A stretch of 64,000 nucleotides of DNA from Gibbula magus (taxonomy: Eukaryota; Mollusca; Gastropoda; Trochida; Trochidae). How positions within the stretch are numbered: the first letter of the stretch is position 1; each line of letters starts with the position of its first letter. The stretch lies in contig OW388292.1 in the NCBI GenBank assembly GCA_936450465.1, positions 30,116,868-30,180,867 of the forward strand. Direction: 5' to 3'. Below the pieces are notes generated by a model. It ran no database searches. It had not been told where the DNA came from and saw only the letters and a program-made list of their open reading frames with translations. Made by a program: the position numbers and the translations under genes. Positions 35,744-49,153 of this stretch are shown in pieces.

Positions 35744-36205
35744 TATTATGAATGCATAAAATACGAAATCACTTCAGCAGTCTTGTTGATTGAATGTAAT
35801 TAAGAGAAGTTAAAATCACCCCCACCCCTCCCCATCATTTTGGAATCAAAAGTGGTCATCTAAATTTACAAAAGTATAGCTCCTCACTAATGTCATACAA
35901 AACACTTACCCAACACAAAACCGTAGGTATTTCAATATTATGAATACATAAAATACGAAATCACTTCAACAGTCTTGTTGATTGAATGTAATGCCTTAAT
36001 TATATTCATTTAGATAAATACTCACCATTTTCTACAAATTAAGTTAGAAAAATCAAAAACAGCATTTTCAAGATCTCCCCCATAGTTAAAATCACACCCC
36101 TCCCCATCATTTCGGGATCAAAAGGGGTCATCTAAATTTACAGAAGTATAGCTCCACACAAATGTTACACAAAACATTTACTCAACACAAAACCATAGGT
36201 AGTTC
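35744..36205 (+). repeat. Local tandem duplication in B2
   Basis: Two units (35,744-35,933 and 35,934-36,205) both contain CATAAAATACGAAATCACTTC, CCTCCCCATCATTT and GTCATCTAAATTTAC. B1 has only one (25,455-25,640). The second unit has ~70 bp extra. Confidence 0.85.
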
Positions 36206-36231
36206 ATGCCTTTTACACCTCCATTCAATAG

Positions 36232-36372
36232 TTTATGTTTAGATGGTCTGGATTCTGGTAAACCTCCTCGACCGTTCAGGCATAGAATCAAACCACTTCC
36301 GTAATCCTCTCAATCCAGTTGAAGGGATTTCAGTTAAGTGGTGAGAGACAACTGTGACTAATAGATGAAGTA
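36232..36372 (+). other. Island Qa copy 4 (B2)
   Basis: Acceptor weakened to CCATTCAATAG. A frame from MVWILVNLL through SGIESNHFRNPLNPVEG ends at TGA near 36,346. Confidence 0.4.
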
Positions 36373-37575
36373 GAATTTAGAGATAAATGTCATGTCTTAC
36401 ACTATATACAATGTTTAAAATATTAAAGTAATAAATATAATATATAACACTATTGGTATACTGCAATAGCCACGGAATATTACAAGAGGTAGTCTAGATC
36501 AGTTATGTCTTTAATAATATATTGTTTATATATATATGACTAGAATTATCTTTACAAATTTCTTGGGATGTATTAGAAATATCATAGCTTGCTCAATTAA
36601 TATACATTTTGAAAGCAATACTATAGCCTTGTTGCAAATGGAAACTAATAACCGTATTGTTGTAATGTAAATCCTCACGGTATCATACTTGTATTGTATC
36701 TGTTAAGTATCAGTTGTTAAACTCTTCTTGTACACCTATTCTACATTATCGCTGTATTTCGCCAAAGAATAACTGACATTCACATACAATTTGAACTGTA
36801 ACTGTATTTGCAAAAACTACACATTTAGCCATGATAAAATCATAATGCATTCAAAATGATTTCTGAAGAAAGAAAACTTAGGATACTAGGAAATGTATAT
36901 ATCACATATATGGAGATAGAAATAGAAATAATGAGAATGGACACGATTACATGCTTTCTATTCCTGGCGTTCGTCACATACACCAGTTATCACTGTATCA
37001 TTAAACAAACCTGGAAACATTTATGCAGCAAATGTAACATTTGCACAAGAATAACTCTAGCTCTCAACAACTGAGCATAATGAAAACAAGTTTGTTGCAG
37101 ATAACACAGTTTGCAGATGTAGCCATCAGTGTTCGCATTAAAACAAGTCCTTAACACCACTATTTATTTGATAAATAATTTCTCACCAAATTCTAGAATG
37201 CCTCACGGATAAAACCTGTAAAACTGCCGCCTATAAATGAATATCAAATCGTTACTTCCAGTTGGACTAGTTGTTCAAAATGAAACTGTTGGTGTTTTAA
37301 ACACTTTTTCTTTTCGTATTTGATTAGAAATGAGCAACAAGGACATCATTAAATACTATGGTTGACACATTTCGAGTTTCCAATACTATAGGCGTAAATA
37401 TAATTTTACGGGTTATAATAACATTTAGTTGCTAGATTTCCTTTTCATTACATATCACTGAAATTTAATCTCTGTAGTAAAAACTTACAGAATCACATAA
37501 ATCGCTAGTCACATTCACGTCGCTTTGCTGTTTATACAGCTGCTAAGACCACTGCCTTCAAATAAACACTAAGTG

Positions 37576-37646
37576 GTAAGTGAAATAAGGTGGAACTAAT
37601 GTTGATAAAGCACGTTTTTATCATCCATTGGTTCATCTGTCGTCAG
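37576..37646 (+). other. Island P copy 5 (B2)
   Basis: 71 bp from AAGTG|GTAAGTGAA to TCTGTCGTCAG. ACTAAT (about 37,595) is a branch-point candidate. A 66-codon minus-strand frame over this site (37,596-37,796) shares part of its peptide with copies 2, 4 and 7 but has no splice context. Confidence 0.55.
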
Positions 37647-38639
37647 TGGCAGGTAAGATGAAGATGAATTGAGAGCAAGGTTGGTCATTAAATACCATTC
37701 AGCTTTCCACAAGTGTGACGATAAAAAAAACCTATTAATATTCAAATTTCCCCCTGTTAAACTCACTGTAATTGGATTTGGTAATGCCCTAGTCAACGTT
37801 GACCTACTTTTTATTACATGGCTTCTTATCCTATGGTGAAATATTTTACTTCACCTCAAAAAGTATTTGGTTGGTCAAGTACTTGCAAGGGAAATAGTCT
37901 CATAATTGCCCCAAATTAGTTTATCATTGCTTTATTAAATCTGTATTAAAAATTCCGTTTGGATATTACAAATAGATTTCCTCACTTAAACTGCAAACTG
38001 AATTTATTCTGAAAACATAAATTCACAGCCTAGTGGTACTGATTGGTCGCCAATAGCATTCTTCAATTAAAATCGTGAAATGTTATCCTATACGTTGTGT
38101 GGCAAGGAATTGCTTTGTTGTTCCTAATACGTGAATTCATCATGAGTTCAAATATTTGCAAACAGGATTTTGGATATCCGCCTTGTATCACAAGTGAGAA
38201 GGTAACATTAATAGTGCTAACTGCATGTACCCCGATTGGCATCAGTGAATCATTTAAAAATGCAGCAAAGCATTGTTTGTGATTCAGTTATGAATTCCAT
38301 TCAATTGATCTATAATACGTTATACATTTTATTCAATTGTTATTTTACAAGAGAATCATCTCTCTCGAAAGGTTTTAAGATGGATATTTGTGGCTTTGAG
38401 TCACATATAAAGTCCAACATATAAGTAAGACAAAGTTCATTGCAACATGCACAAATCTCATACATTAGAAATGAAACTGCACAGAAGCTTGTTTAAAATG
38501 TTTGCCATCATTGAAAAACCTACGTAGGTAATTTCGGAAATACTCCTGGGAATGTTTAAGATAACATTTGTGATATATTGCCTATGACACAATAAACTGC
38601 GTGCACTGTAAGTCTACAAATGTTACTTGAGAGACATGT

Positions 38640-40790
38640 TGATAAATAGGAAGTATATAACGTTTGTAGTCTTATAAAGAACATGCACGAGTACGATTTC
38701 AATATTTTTCTCATATCCTTGTAAATCTTAGAATCACAGTAACTGTTTTCCCCACAGCAACATTCACTGCAGATACACGAAACTCACAAGACAGGAAATA
38801 TAAACAAGATTAAGTAATCTTCAATCTGCACTTACCAAACGTTTTCTTGGCATCAACAGGAACAATAAAACTCCACATTTGTTTAAGATAACACAATTAT
38901 CTCCAGCCCCCACAGCTGTGGATTGATAAGAAACATAGCCTCATGTGAGAGAGGCATTGAGATAGAACAAACGCTACATGATACATTTCGTATGCATGTT
39001 AGTATTTCGTATGAATTGAACAAATGGATTTAGTACAATGACAATCTTAGATATATTCGCAATACATTTTTAGACCATATCCGGGCAATGCTTCTTGTCA
39101 AAGATGGCAGGAACAATATTTCACTGTAGAATCTGGCTATCATACAACGACACTATCGACGTAACAGCCAGCGAACAACCAGATTCAGTAACATAAGTGA
39201 TATCAGCTCTTTACTAATCTGAATTACTTGTGAAGAAGAGAGAAAACGTCTGATTCACACAGTCCAAGTGCATGTTTTACGCAGCTGTATTGGTTTTAAT
39301 GATTGAGGTAATTTGTAGAGAATCTTGAAAACATTAAGAGAACAACTGCATGTTTATTTATGCTTGTTAAGATAACTGATGTATGTGTATTGCAATATGT
39401 TTTGGTGAAAATGTGACCATGCGCCATGAGCATGCATTACTTGGTGGACACTGGTGCTTTATAAATGTCCATCATCATCATAATCATTACAAATGCTACA
39501 CACTTATTTTAAATATAGATTTAACAAAACACAACAGGAATACATATCTTATTAAGATGTCAACTAAATAAAGAAATGTTTCGTTATGAAATATATTTGT
39601 TTGAATGTATTCATAATAGTATAAACTACAGACGTCTTCACACATATACATCAATTTCAATTGTATAACTTGGGTAAGCTTTATTGTTACACTCAGATGA
39701 AAGTAAGGTAACATCATTTTCTCAAGAAAGAGAGCAATAAATATGGTTGTCGAACTCTCAGTGTTCATGATCATTTCACTGAATGATTCAATGCTGGTTT
39801 AGTAGCGATTTGTTTAATCATTCTTCAAAATGAAGATCAGTCGTCTGAACATTGCAAGAAATTATGAATTATGAGTGTTTTAACTAGTGTCCTTGTTCTG
39901 AAATGAGAAAGTGTTATTACCAGGTGTGTACAACACACTGTGCGTTTAAAATTCAGTTTACCTCTCATCCATCAAAACATATCTTATGGATAATAAGAAA
40001 GAGCAAGATGTTGAAATGTCTCTTAACATTTATTGGTAAAAGGCTACACTCATATGACTTGAAAATACATTTGGGATTCTTTCTTTTTGGATTCTACGGC
40101 CTCGATCAAATCAGACCACCTCAGGGGTCAGGTTCTGAGTCCTTGTATTTCATATTATCATCTCAAAAAGAGTAATTAAATGTATAGTAATGACTTTTTG
40201 ATTTTTCAAAATGAAAGCTTTTCTTGAATCACAACACATCAGGATAGTGTTGAAAGCAAATAACTAAAAACTATGAATCATAGTTGAATTTCCGTTTTTA
40301 ATTGGCTAGATGTTTTTCTTTACATCCAACTTTTTTGTCAGACACATTGACGTCCTTCTTATCAGACAGTTTTACTTGTACAGTAAGTCTGGTGTGTATT
40401 TCATGTAGTTTACTTTGCCGATTCATAAAGCTACATGAATGAATTGCAACATATCAGACAATGTGAATGCTCTAAGGGAAAATATAATAACTCACTGATT
40501 ACAAGATCAGAGAAAGGGAAAAAGGTCGAAAACACACAATCTATCCAACGATATTTCTTGCAGATATTTTCACTTTTTGTCATATCCGTACAAATAAAAT
40601 GACATTTTTTTTTATCATTTTGCTGGGCTATGTCCATGGCTCGGTTTAGTTATATGCTGATATTTTAAACTTTGAAAATACCTGATCGATTTTTATGTTT
40701 TATTTATTTATTTTAAAGAAATATGCATTTGTTTTAACGTGGTTTATAATATAGAAAGATATGATGACAACATACTGAAATATTACTTCA
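38640..40790. other. Region without a duplicate partner
   Basis: Between B2 and B3. No repeat or gene recognised. A 90-codon frame at 39,903-40,175 (MRKCYYQVCTTHC...) has no supporting splice or homology signal. Confidence 0.5.
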
Positions 40791-40802
40791 AACGGACATG
40801 GG

Positions 40803-40913
40803 GTGTAGAACAGGTCTCTACTGCAAACAAAGTTGCCGTGCCCTTAGCAGAATTCAAACTCTGGTCCTCTTGATCTGAATCCGAACCCGCTAACAACTGC
40901 GCTATCTCGCCCC
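40803..40913 (-). mobile_element. SINE fragment, tRNA-like head only
   Basis: Minus strand. Matches the first ~110 bp of the 57,341 SINE: box A as GATAGCGCAGT, a diverged box B (GAATTCAAACTC) and the GGGCACGGCAACTTTG region. Body and tail are missing. Confidence 0.75.
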
Positions 40914-40994
40914 TGAAATGTTACATGACCTAGCATTGTAAATTGTCAATGTGAATGTAATGTAATAAGATTGAGTGATTACTTGAAATACAAT

Positions 40995-41041
40995 ACTCGC
41001 AGCTAATGGCTGCAATATTGCCGAAGCTGCCTTAAACAATG
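40995..41041 (+). mobile_element. Relic LINE 3' tail
   Basis: ACTCGCAGCTAATGGCTGC...GCCGAAGCTGCCTTAAACAA, a worn version of the LINE tail shared with 24,005. Confidence 0.65.
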
Positions 41042-41439
41042 ACAATTACTAAATCGCAGTATACAATAGAAACGAATAGAAAATAGTTACCTCAATACAA
41101 AGGTTGGCAGGTAAGTGGATCTCAAGAGGAACAATTAATCGAAGAAGTGAAATTTTATCTATCTATTAAACTTTGTCATTTCCTGAATAAGTTGTGTACA
41201 TACCTGCAAGCACATCATATTCTGAACTTCAGGTAATGAACTGAACGTTTCATATATCTATTTATCTTATTATTCCAAAATCCCCAAGCTGAATAGACTT
41301 TCATTGTGGAACATTTGTCCACTTAAGACTCATCTGTCTGTCAAAATCAAACTAATTTGTAAACACAGACAATTTATGCACTTATGAAAGCACTTTTCGC
41401 ATGTCCAAATAAAACAACCTGAAGATCCTGTCTGAATCA

Positions 41440-41590
41440 TCTTCTCCCTCCTCTGATGCAATTTGTACAGTTCATACAGCCTGCAGCAAGAAAATAGTCT
41501 TGACATGTATCCATCAACAGAAGACTCTCTCGTCTATGTGATCTTAAGGTCTTCAACCCTAGAATGAGCTTTACTAATATTTGAACACTG
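41440..41590 (+). other. Island R copy 4 (B3)
   Basis: CTGATGCAATTTGTACAG and GCCTGCAGCAAGAAAATAG. The frame SKKIVLTCIHQQKTLSSM ends at TGA. Confidence 0.4.
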
Positions 41591-41939
41591 CAAACGAAAT
41601 GGGATATATACCCTCTGGGGCTGGGAATTAATCAATCTAGCATAACCTAATGCTTTAAGACTGTTTAAGTCGTTAAGGTTTCTCTTTTGGATGGATAATT
41701 TTCAGAGCTGGTGATTGGTGTCTGACTCTAAGAATGGGGATTTGAATTCCGATTTTGTACATGTCAGGTGTATCACTGTTATCGATCTATTGGCCTTTAA
41801 GATTAGATCTTCAACTCACTAACAGAATCACCTATTAGTTCGTGTTGATACCACAAGCCGATAGTACCATCTTCATTAACATTTGAATAATTATCTAATG
41901 ATACACCTTGTTCCCGATTTATCTTCATTTTGCCTTCTT

Positions 41940-42010
41940 CTGAGGACAGATGTCGAAATCAGTAGATAAAACAGTACTCTCTCAACATTAGATCAACTTG
42001 ATGTAGTTGC
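41940..42010 (-). other. Island P copy 6 (minus strand, A2)
   Basis: On the minus strand, 71 bp from a GC-type donor (AGAAG|GCAACT) to CATCTGTCCTCAG. The downstream ATG opens a 41-codon frame (MKINREQGVSLDNY...NEDGTIGLWYQH...) ending at TAA near 41,809, the cleanest frame of the P family. Counterpart of copy 1. Confidence 0.5.
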
Positions 42011-42609
42011 CTTCTTGTGTGATAACTGGCTTGATCCAAACTGAATAAGCAGATCAGTAAGCCTAGGATATCTGTAACTTTGTATCAAATCGTATTGATA
42101 TATCTTATATTAGGACACGTGTGTGAGAATATGTTTATGATCCTAAATCATTCTTCATAACGTTTAATTAAAACATGTACATCTCTGAACACAGCATTGG
42201 CATGAGACTTCCAGTGATGTTGTAACACTGTGACGTCATCGTGTCATAGCATTGTGTGTCATTTCTTGACGATGTAATAATCATATGATGTCATTTCGTT
42301 GATTGTGACAATATGCATAATCTACTGTTAAAATAATATCTACAAGGATATACTGCTTGATCTCATCTCGTCAGACTTCCTACTAGGAATAATGTTCAAC
42401 ATTTAAATAAAAGTGTTTGTGAAAAATAAGTGTTTAAGTAGCTAACTATTTAGATTCACGCATCTTGAAGGTGTGAGCGAGTTCATGAATAATGAGTACA
42501 ATTGTATTTTACATTCTTACCTAGGACTGTCAATTTAAATCTTTGTTTATCGATTGTAGCACATTGAAGGAGTATATGGTAAGGTAAACAAAAAGACATA
42601 GTCATCAAC

Positions 42610-43516
42610 ATCCCCCGCGAGACACAAGAAATGAGAACAAGGGCAATAATTCAAGAATAAATAATTGTGCACTTCTCATTTTCTTTCCATTAAGGTAACG
42701 ACATCCTCAACTGCCACACAACTGATTTGATGTTAAACAATGTCTGAGAAAAGCTATATCCTTGGATACTTGAAACAGAGTCGAAAAAGCGGAACAAGGG
42801 GAATAACTCCGGAAAAAATAATCACATGCTTCTTTTTTTCAAACCCCATCAAGGTATCGATGGCCTTAAAGTACACACCAAATTTGGTTACCCTATCTTA
42901 AATAGTTTCTGAGAAAAGCTGTCCCCTTTGGTGATACCTTGAACAGAGTCCAAATGTACAGAATAAGGGCAATAACTCCGCAAAGATTAATTGTGTGCTT
43001 CTCATTTTCGAACTCCATCAAGGTACTTATGCCCTAGAGCCATCCACCAAATTGGGTAATCCTATCATAAATAGTCTCTGAGAAAAGCTGTCCCCTTTAG
43101 AGCTAGCATGAACCGAGTCCAAACATACGGAACAAGGGCAATAACTCCGGAAAAAATAATCACACGGTTCTTATTTTCGAACTCCATCAATGTATTTATG
43201 TCCACAAGCCACACACCAAATTTGGAAACTCTATCCTAAACAGTTTCTGAGAAAAGCTGTCCCCTTTGGAGATACCATGAACAGAGTCCAAAAATACGGA
43301 ACAAGGGCAATAACTCCGGAAAAAATAATCACATCGTTCTTATTTTCGAACTCCATCGAGGTATTTATGTCCACAAGCCACACACCAAATTTGGTTGTCC
43401 TATCTTAAATAGTTTCTGAGAAAAAGTGTCCCCTTTATAGCGGACGGACGGACGGACGCACGGACGCACGGACGGAGCCCAAACCTATATCCCCCTTCCA
43501 CTTCGTGGCGGGGGAT
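42610..43516. mobile_element. Pearl-like element with 169 bp tandem repeats
   Basis: Ends ATCCCCCGC and GCGGGGGAT are inverted. Inside, five tandem units (starts about 42,633, 42,791, 42,960, 43,129 and 43,298) have a period of 169 bp, followed by (ACGG)n at 43,441-43,476. A core tandem repeat followed by an ACGG microsatellite is the layout of 'pearl' elements of molluscs (Helitron-related in some classifications). Non-coding. Confidence 0.85.
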
Positions 43517-44233
43517 AATAATTACCAACTCTGTGCTCGGAATTACAAATAATCTGTACAAATGCCTCGATAAAACTCGGATTCAATCACAATTATTTAC
43601 TCGGGACAAGAAATCCTCGCAACTCATTGATTGTTTTTATACTATTTATTTCATGCAATGGAAATGCTATTAGCTTTGTCTTGTGCAATAACAAATTGCC
43701 TGATTTTATATGCTGTTATCATCTTAAGCAAACTTAGCAACAATGCAGTACATGTACATATAGTATTAACAGTCAACATGTATCTTGCCTTCAGTCAGAC
43801 TCACCTTACGACTCAGGTGACACTGATAGAAATGTGGTTCATCAGTTACTCTATTACCATTGAGAGAAGCATACAGGTTATATTGTTAATCGATAGTTTA
43901 AAATATATAAACTATTCGAGAAAAAGTTTTAATCCTAATCCTAGTCATTATTCGTATTTTGTGATTCATTCACAATAACATATTTGACATTTCCCTTTAA
44001 AATGAAGCTGACGAATTCCCATTTGCGACATCAAATAGGAAGTTTTTATCAGGAATCATTTAATTCAATCCTACTCATCAGTGTGCATTTTCGAAGGGAG
44101 TAATCTTTAGTTCTTTCACTTCAATGTATTGTCCACACTAGATGGTTATCTGATGAAGTAGCAACAATGTTACAGCCGTCAAACATCAATGTAGTTGTAC
44201 AATATTGGATTCCTGTACAGTTCTGGTCTTCAG

Positions 44234-44333
44234 TGAATAACTCTCATCAGCACATTCAGGTTTTGATATTATTGTGGATGGGACCATCTTCAATCCATCA
44301 AACATTGAACAAAACACTATATCAATCTATTAA
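44234..44333 (+). other. Island Qb copy 3 (exon-like)
   Basis: Acceptor TTCTGGTCTTCAG. The frame GFDIIVDGTIFN...SIY is closed by TAA 44,331-44,333 as in copy 1, but an in-frame TAA lies just after the acceptor. Another frame is open to 44,472. Confidence 0.35.
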
Positions 44334-44513
44334 AGTCAATTCAAGCATCTTTGCTCTAGTAAAGCAATACGTTATGCCAATTCGCTACTCAAACTTAGTT
44401 TTACCAAACAAAATCTTTATATATGCAAATGTTGATAAAGAAATACGACCTTGGGCATGCATACACACTTGACACTCACTGATTTGAAATGATTTTCATT
44501 TATGTGTTTTCAG

Positions 44514-44590
44514 TGTCCGAGGAAAATTTGCACATTTCATTTTGACATGTATAGAGATACATCACTAAACAGCAATTTAAGTAGTTATGT
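44514..44590 (+). other. Island S copy 3 (exon-like)
   Basis: Acceptor TATGTGTTTTCAG. The frame CPRKICTFHFDMYRD stays open for about 64 codons here, further than in the other S copies. Confidence 0.35.
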
Positions 44591-45858
44591 ATCATTGTCA
44601 AATAGCTTCTTATTTGCAATTCAAACACCCTTATTTTCACATCAAACTTGTTTTCAGTTTTCCCTTAGGTGATTTTCTGAATAGAAGAACTAGATCATAA
44701 CTGATATATACATGTTTGTTGATTGAGGTTGAAAAGTGAGAAAAAATAGACTTGAAAACACCAACGTTCACCGTTAAATCAGTCTTATATTCTCTCATTG
44801 TTATAAATCATTTATTGACGGAAATTGTTACAAAACGTAGATTTACAGATGGACGATGTTAATCCATATTAAAATCAGATCAGATGAGCATCATTATGTG
44901 CTTGTTCTGTGCATAGCATAGTCTACAATTTAAATACTCTGTCGGCAGGATCAATGGCCTACCTTTAAGTTTCACAATCAAAATGCATGACTTGAAAAGA
45001 TGAAAATACATGAATACATGTATGTATGAAATGATTGATTGGGTGATCTATTTGTTTCATTTCGATGTACAATAAACTGTGAGCTTGTTTGATTCCTGAT
45101 TATCTTACAACGAATTCTTTTGCAGGGCTGTAAATAAGTTGTGAAAGGCGAAACATGGTCAAAGGTGTCATGACAAAATTCCAGCTAATATGTTTATCTT
45201 TTGATGTTTTCATTTAGTATTTGTTATGCTCTTTTAACTGTATTTTATAATGTGCATTACATGTTTATCGAAATATACAGACAATATGTGAGCCCATACA
45301 ACCCAATTGGTACACCTTTAAGTGTTCATTATGTTTTAGATGTCTCAATTTAAACGTAACTGTCAGAACCAAGCATTTACAAATATGGGCAATTGTGTAC
45401 ATGATAACTATTCAAATGTACAGGAACAGGTTAAAAATAGTTTGGAATTGTTGTAGAATAGTTCACTCACTAAAAACCTTATGTTCATTCAGTATCATTC
45501 AGTGGTGAATGTTTCGTTTTCCGAACCTTTGATGCAATGTATCCTAATTTAAATCAATGTGAAAATGCAAGAGGTTGAAAATAGCAATAGATAAGGTTTC
45601 CTACACTTTATCAGACAGAGGCTTAAATATAATAATCTTGGCATAATTTTAGAACTTTAAACTGTTTTCAAGGTCTTTTTCACGTATGATAATACACAAC
45701 ATCTGTTCTGTAACTGCTTGCAGTCAACATAAAAGCACAGGAATATTGATTCCACTATGTTTTTAGAATTAGCAATATGGAGAAGGTAACACCTGAAATG
45801 TAGTAAAGAAATTGTTTTTCATCAGCTTCATCATTTTCAAATCATGTATTCTTTGCAG

Positions 45859-45960
45859 CTCAAGGAAAAACAGGTGTTAGGGTGTTAACTCCCACTAGGA
45901 AACAAAACCCACGAACCCTCATACAATGGAACCGTGTTCCAGCACCAGTTCCGATAATTT
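45859..45960 (+). other. Possible island V relative
   Basis: Follows ATGTATTCTTTGCAG. Begins CTCAAGGAAAAACAGGTG, comparable with GGAAACACAGGCG at 58,430, then diverges. Confidence 0.25.
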
Positions 45961-46299
45961 TTAAAAAGACAGTCAAATTCTCGATTACGTTTTTAGAACG
46001 TTAAACACATTCTCTCCTCTAACATACATGTAGACTGAATCACACAGAAGTTTAGCCTTAGTGTTATTTCATGTTTATTCCAGGATCTCATGTAATCAGC
46101 ATTTCAACAATCAGTGCATTCTACATATGATTAATCAAGGGATGATATAATCAGGAAACTGGAGAAGACGGATTTCACATGATGGAGACTGCTGCAATTG
46201 ATTGAGTCCGTGTATGAAATGTTATTAACATAGTATTACGATACATATTAATTTCCTGGAAATAATAGCTTGACTCAATTTTCAACGGTTTGCTTTTAG

Positions 46300-46413
46300 T
46301 GTTCGGAGTATGCAGGAAAACATCAGACTCATGGAGAAACCCAACTACATTCTGTACTCTGAAAACGGAACGAAGTGGACATATCATCCATCTTTGTCAG
46401 TATGAGAGATTGG
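46300..46413 (+). pseudogene. Island T copy 2 (exon with 1 bp insertion)
   Basis: Acceptor TTTGCTTTTAG and donor ATTGG|GTAAGTAAT both intact. It reads MQENIRLMEKPNYILYSENG, then departs from copy 1 and reaches TGA before the donor because the exon is 114 rather than 113 bp. Either this copy or 6,919 is frameshifted. Confidence 0.35.
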
Positions 46414-47686
46414 GTAAGTAATCCGTGAATTGATTTTGAAATCCTGTTGGTCTCGGCAATAGATAAAATGGTGCAACAAAGTGCTAGTGTCAAGCACAGG
46501 AAGAGCTAATGGATTGAGGAAATTCAACTATTGTTATCTGACCAAATGGGAATCGTATGCACACTTAGAAAGAAAGTTATGCAAATATTTCCATGTATAA
46601 TATTGTGTTCTCAAAATAGCCAATCATTTCTGACAAACTGAACAAAAATACATAAAAATGTTGCTTAAAAAGATAGCTCCAATCATGAAATCCAACCATT
46701 CAAGCATGCATAGATCCTAACCAATGAATGTCCATAAATTAATGCCATGAAGTTCAAATTTATCAAATGTTATTTTCAGCCTAATTTTAATTTAGTACAT
46801 CCCTTATCCTGACTAAATTCACCAGCAATGAAATAATATAGTACTTGGAATGTATTTTCATTAACTAAACCAATCAAAATATGATTTAAATTGTAAATGG
46901 TAGCAGTCAACGCCACCAACAGTAAACATAAATCATTCACTGAGCTATACATTCCATTCCATTTATAAAATAGTAGGTTTCATCATTGGTGACAAATTTA
47001 TAATATGGTAATATGTCATGAAGACTGTCAACTATCCCTGAAGTGTTGTAAATTCACGAGTGACAACATTAAGTGGATTGGGATATGTTCCCTTGACAAA
47101 CTAACATCCTTATTTATTAGAGCATGAAGGCGAACTCAAATGTATTGACTTTCTTGAACATATCAATAATGTTACTGATAACAGTTACTTTATTCATGAA
47201 TCATAATGCAATTTATTCCTGAACAAATAGCTGTCAAGACAACATTTTTTCATTTATTAGAAAAGTGCTAATCATCTAATCTAGCATCAATCTAACATAA
47301 CCATAATCACTGATAATTTATTCAGGCAAATATGAGATGCTTCAAAGCAAATAACAATCAGAAGTAAGAGGTCAGAATCACAGACGAATGATGCCAATGT
47401 AATAAATTCTGCTTTATTGATGCCTTGGTCTCACGAAACGAGGTCCCATTAATCAACAGATATTTCCCAAATGAATAGAATGCTTGTCAACAATGAAAAA
47501 ATCCAGCAAGAAGTATAGTTTGCTACTTAGGGATTTGACTCGCACACGCTGTCTCTTCATCTGCAAACGCTGGACAATTTTCATTACAACCAAGAAGATC
47601 AAATATAATATGGTTTTATTTCGTAATGAAATGCATAACAACTGGGATGGGAACAGATTCATTACTTTAAACTATTAACAATATAC

Positions 47687-48186
47687 ACAAGAGTCATCAG
47701 AAGATGACATATCCCACCGGTCCCACAAAATTTGAAAAACACATCTTTGACAGATACTTATGGATCACTAACGTACTTCAGTTAGTGGGTATTATAGATT
47801 ACAGAGTTTCAGGTGTGTAAAGGGGTTTTGACTTCTGCTCCAGAAGCAGTCAAAATCAAACACGTTTCTATGGAAACAGAAACAAATACAATTTTCAGAA
47901 ATCTGAAAAAAAATATCAAAAGGCAACACTTCAGTTAGTGGGTAATACACATGCAAAGTTTCAGGAAGATATGCTGAAGAGTTTTGGAGCTGTGCTCCGG
48001 AAACGAACCTGTCTCGGAACAAAGTTCAACTTCAACACGTTTCTATGGAAACGAAAATAATAAAATTTTCAGAAATCTGAAAATATCGAAAGGCACCACT
48101 TCAGTTCGTGGGTAATACACAAAATGACGGACGGACGGACAGGGTGACGACTATATCCCACGGTATAACATACAGGCGGGATAATA
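47687..48186. mobile_element. Pearl-like element, second family
   Basis: Inserted between ...CAATATA and AAACATG; A1 at 8,715-8,730 is the empty site. CACTTCAGTTAGTGGGTA-type units recur at 47,775, 47,928 and 48,098, then (ACGG)n at 48,126-48,141 and the end GCGGGATAAT. Non-coding. Confidence 0.8.
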
Positions 48187-49153
48187 AACATGTAATGTTA
48201 TCACTCAAATATATTTAATGATTGCACTGTTGATGACTACTGATTTAAATGCTTATATCAAGGGTTTAGAACTTATCCGCAACCTGTAATTTCACAATTA
48301 TTTTGCAGTTACATTTGAATAAGTTTCAAACGTTTGCAGATAGATTTAAATGCGTTGTTCTCAACACCATAGGTTTGATAAAGGGACAGTCTTTTCAAAA
48401 TCAATTTAAATAAATAGAAAAAAGTGGCAGTAACCAATTAATTTATAATTTGCGTTGATTCAATGATAGTTTGTCTCAATTTCTTGTTTTCTTCTGCCTT
48501 TTCAGAAAGTTGCACATGTATTTAAGTTCTTAAATTTATCTTTCCATATAATTTAAAATCGTTCAATGTAATTATGAATTTGTAGCTATTATCCGCTCTC
48601 CTGTTTGAGGTGACCTGCTACAATAGCTTATTAAATCAGTTGACAGTAAATTCTACATCAATTAGATCGAGGAATCAAACTCACCATGATATTAACAGTC
48701 TGGTAGGTGTTAACTGTTGGCTTTGAATTAGTAGATCAGAACTGTGAGAACATTATGACATGACGATCAATGGGGCTATACTGATAAAAGGCTATTTCCT
48801 TATTGATTTTTGTGGGTGAAAATATACACTTATGTTAGAACTATATATTTAATATTTTCATCATTTGTCTGTGTATTTATTGATACACAAAACATGAAAA
48901 CATTTTTTTTAAATTGATAACAGCATGGCATATCAAACATCATAATATTTCGAAGACTGCTCTGAAATAATTTTCTGCAGGATAGTTCGTCTTTCTTGAT
49001 TCCAATTGATTGGGTTGCTTAAATTGTATTGTTTTTTAACATAAAGCTCATTATATGCAACGTTTTCACAATATCATAGTAAACATGGTTAATACTGTCG
49101 TGTACTTGTGGCAGCCTTTTAAATATAACTAGTACATGCAGATAGAGGTTACC

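Larger units (their letters stand above)
33640..38620 (+). repeat. Segmental duplication copy B2
   Basis: Partner of B1. Its left edge at the 'gttgtcatttcctgaat' motif coincides with internal points of B1 (24,117) and B3 (41,166). It carries a private ~190-270 bp tandem duplication (35,744-36,205) and about 340 bp at 36,440-36,780 that B1 lacks. Apart from the listed islands, no gene is recognised. Confidence 0.8.
40930..41745 (+). repeat. Segmental duplication copy B3, 5' part only
   Basis: Matches the first ~700-800 bp of B1, including the ancestral LINE tail (40,995 versus 24,005) and island R (41,450 versus 24,350). Segment A2 begins almost directly after it, so this is a B-A2 junction. 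Confidence 0.75.

Noticed and set aside
37596..37796. Minus-strand frame over P (shared peptide with copies at 11.0, 27.4 and 49.3 kb)
   Set aside because: Differences between copies are not enriched at its third codon positions, and it has no splice or start context; the + strand mini-intron explains the conservation better.
39903..40175. 90-codon open frame starting MRKCYYQVC
   Set aside because: No splice, paralogue or polyadenylation evidence; kept only as background.
42633..43440. Possible CRISPR-like array or satellite (169 bp period)
   Set aside because: Units are contiguous without spacers, sit inside inverted element ends and are followed by (ACGG)n, so this is a pearl-like core repeat in a eukaryotic genome.
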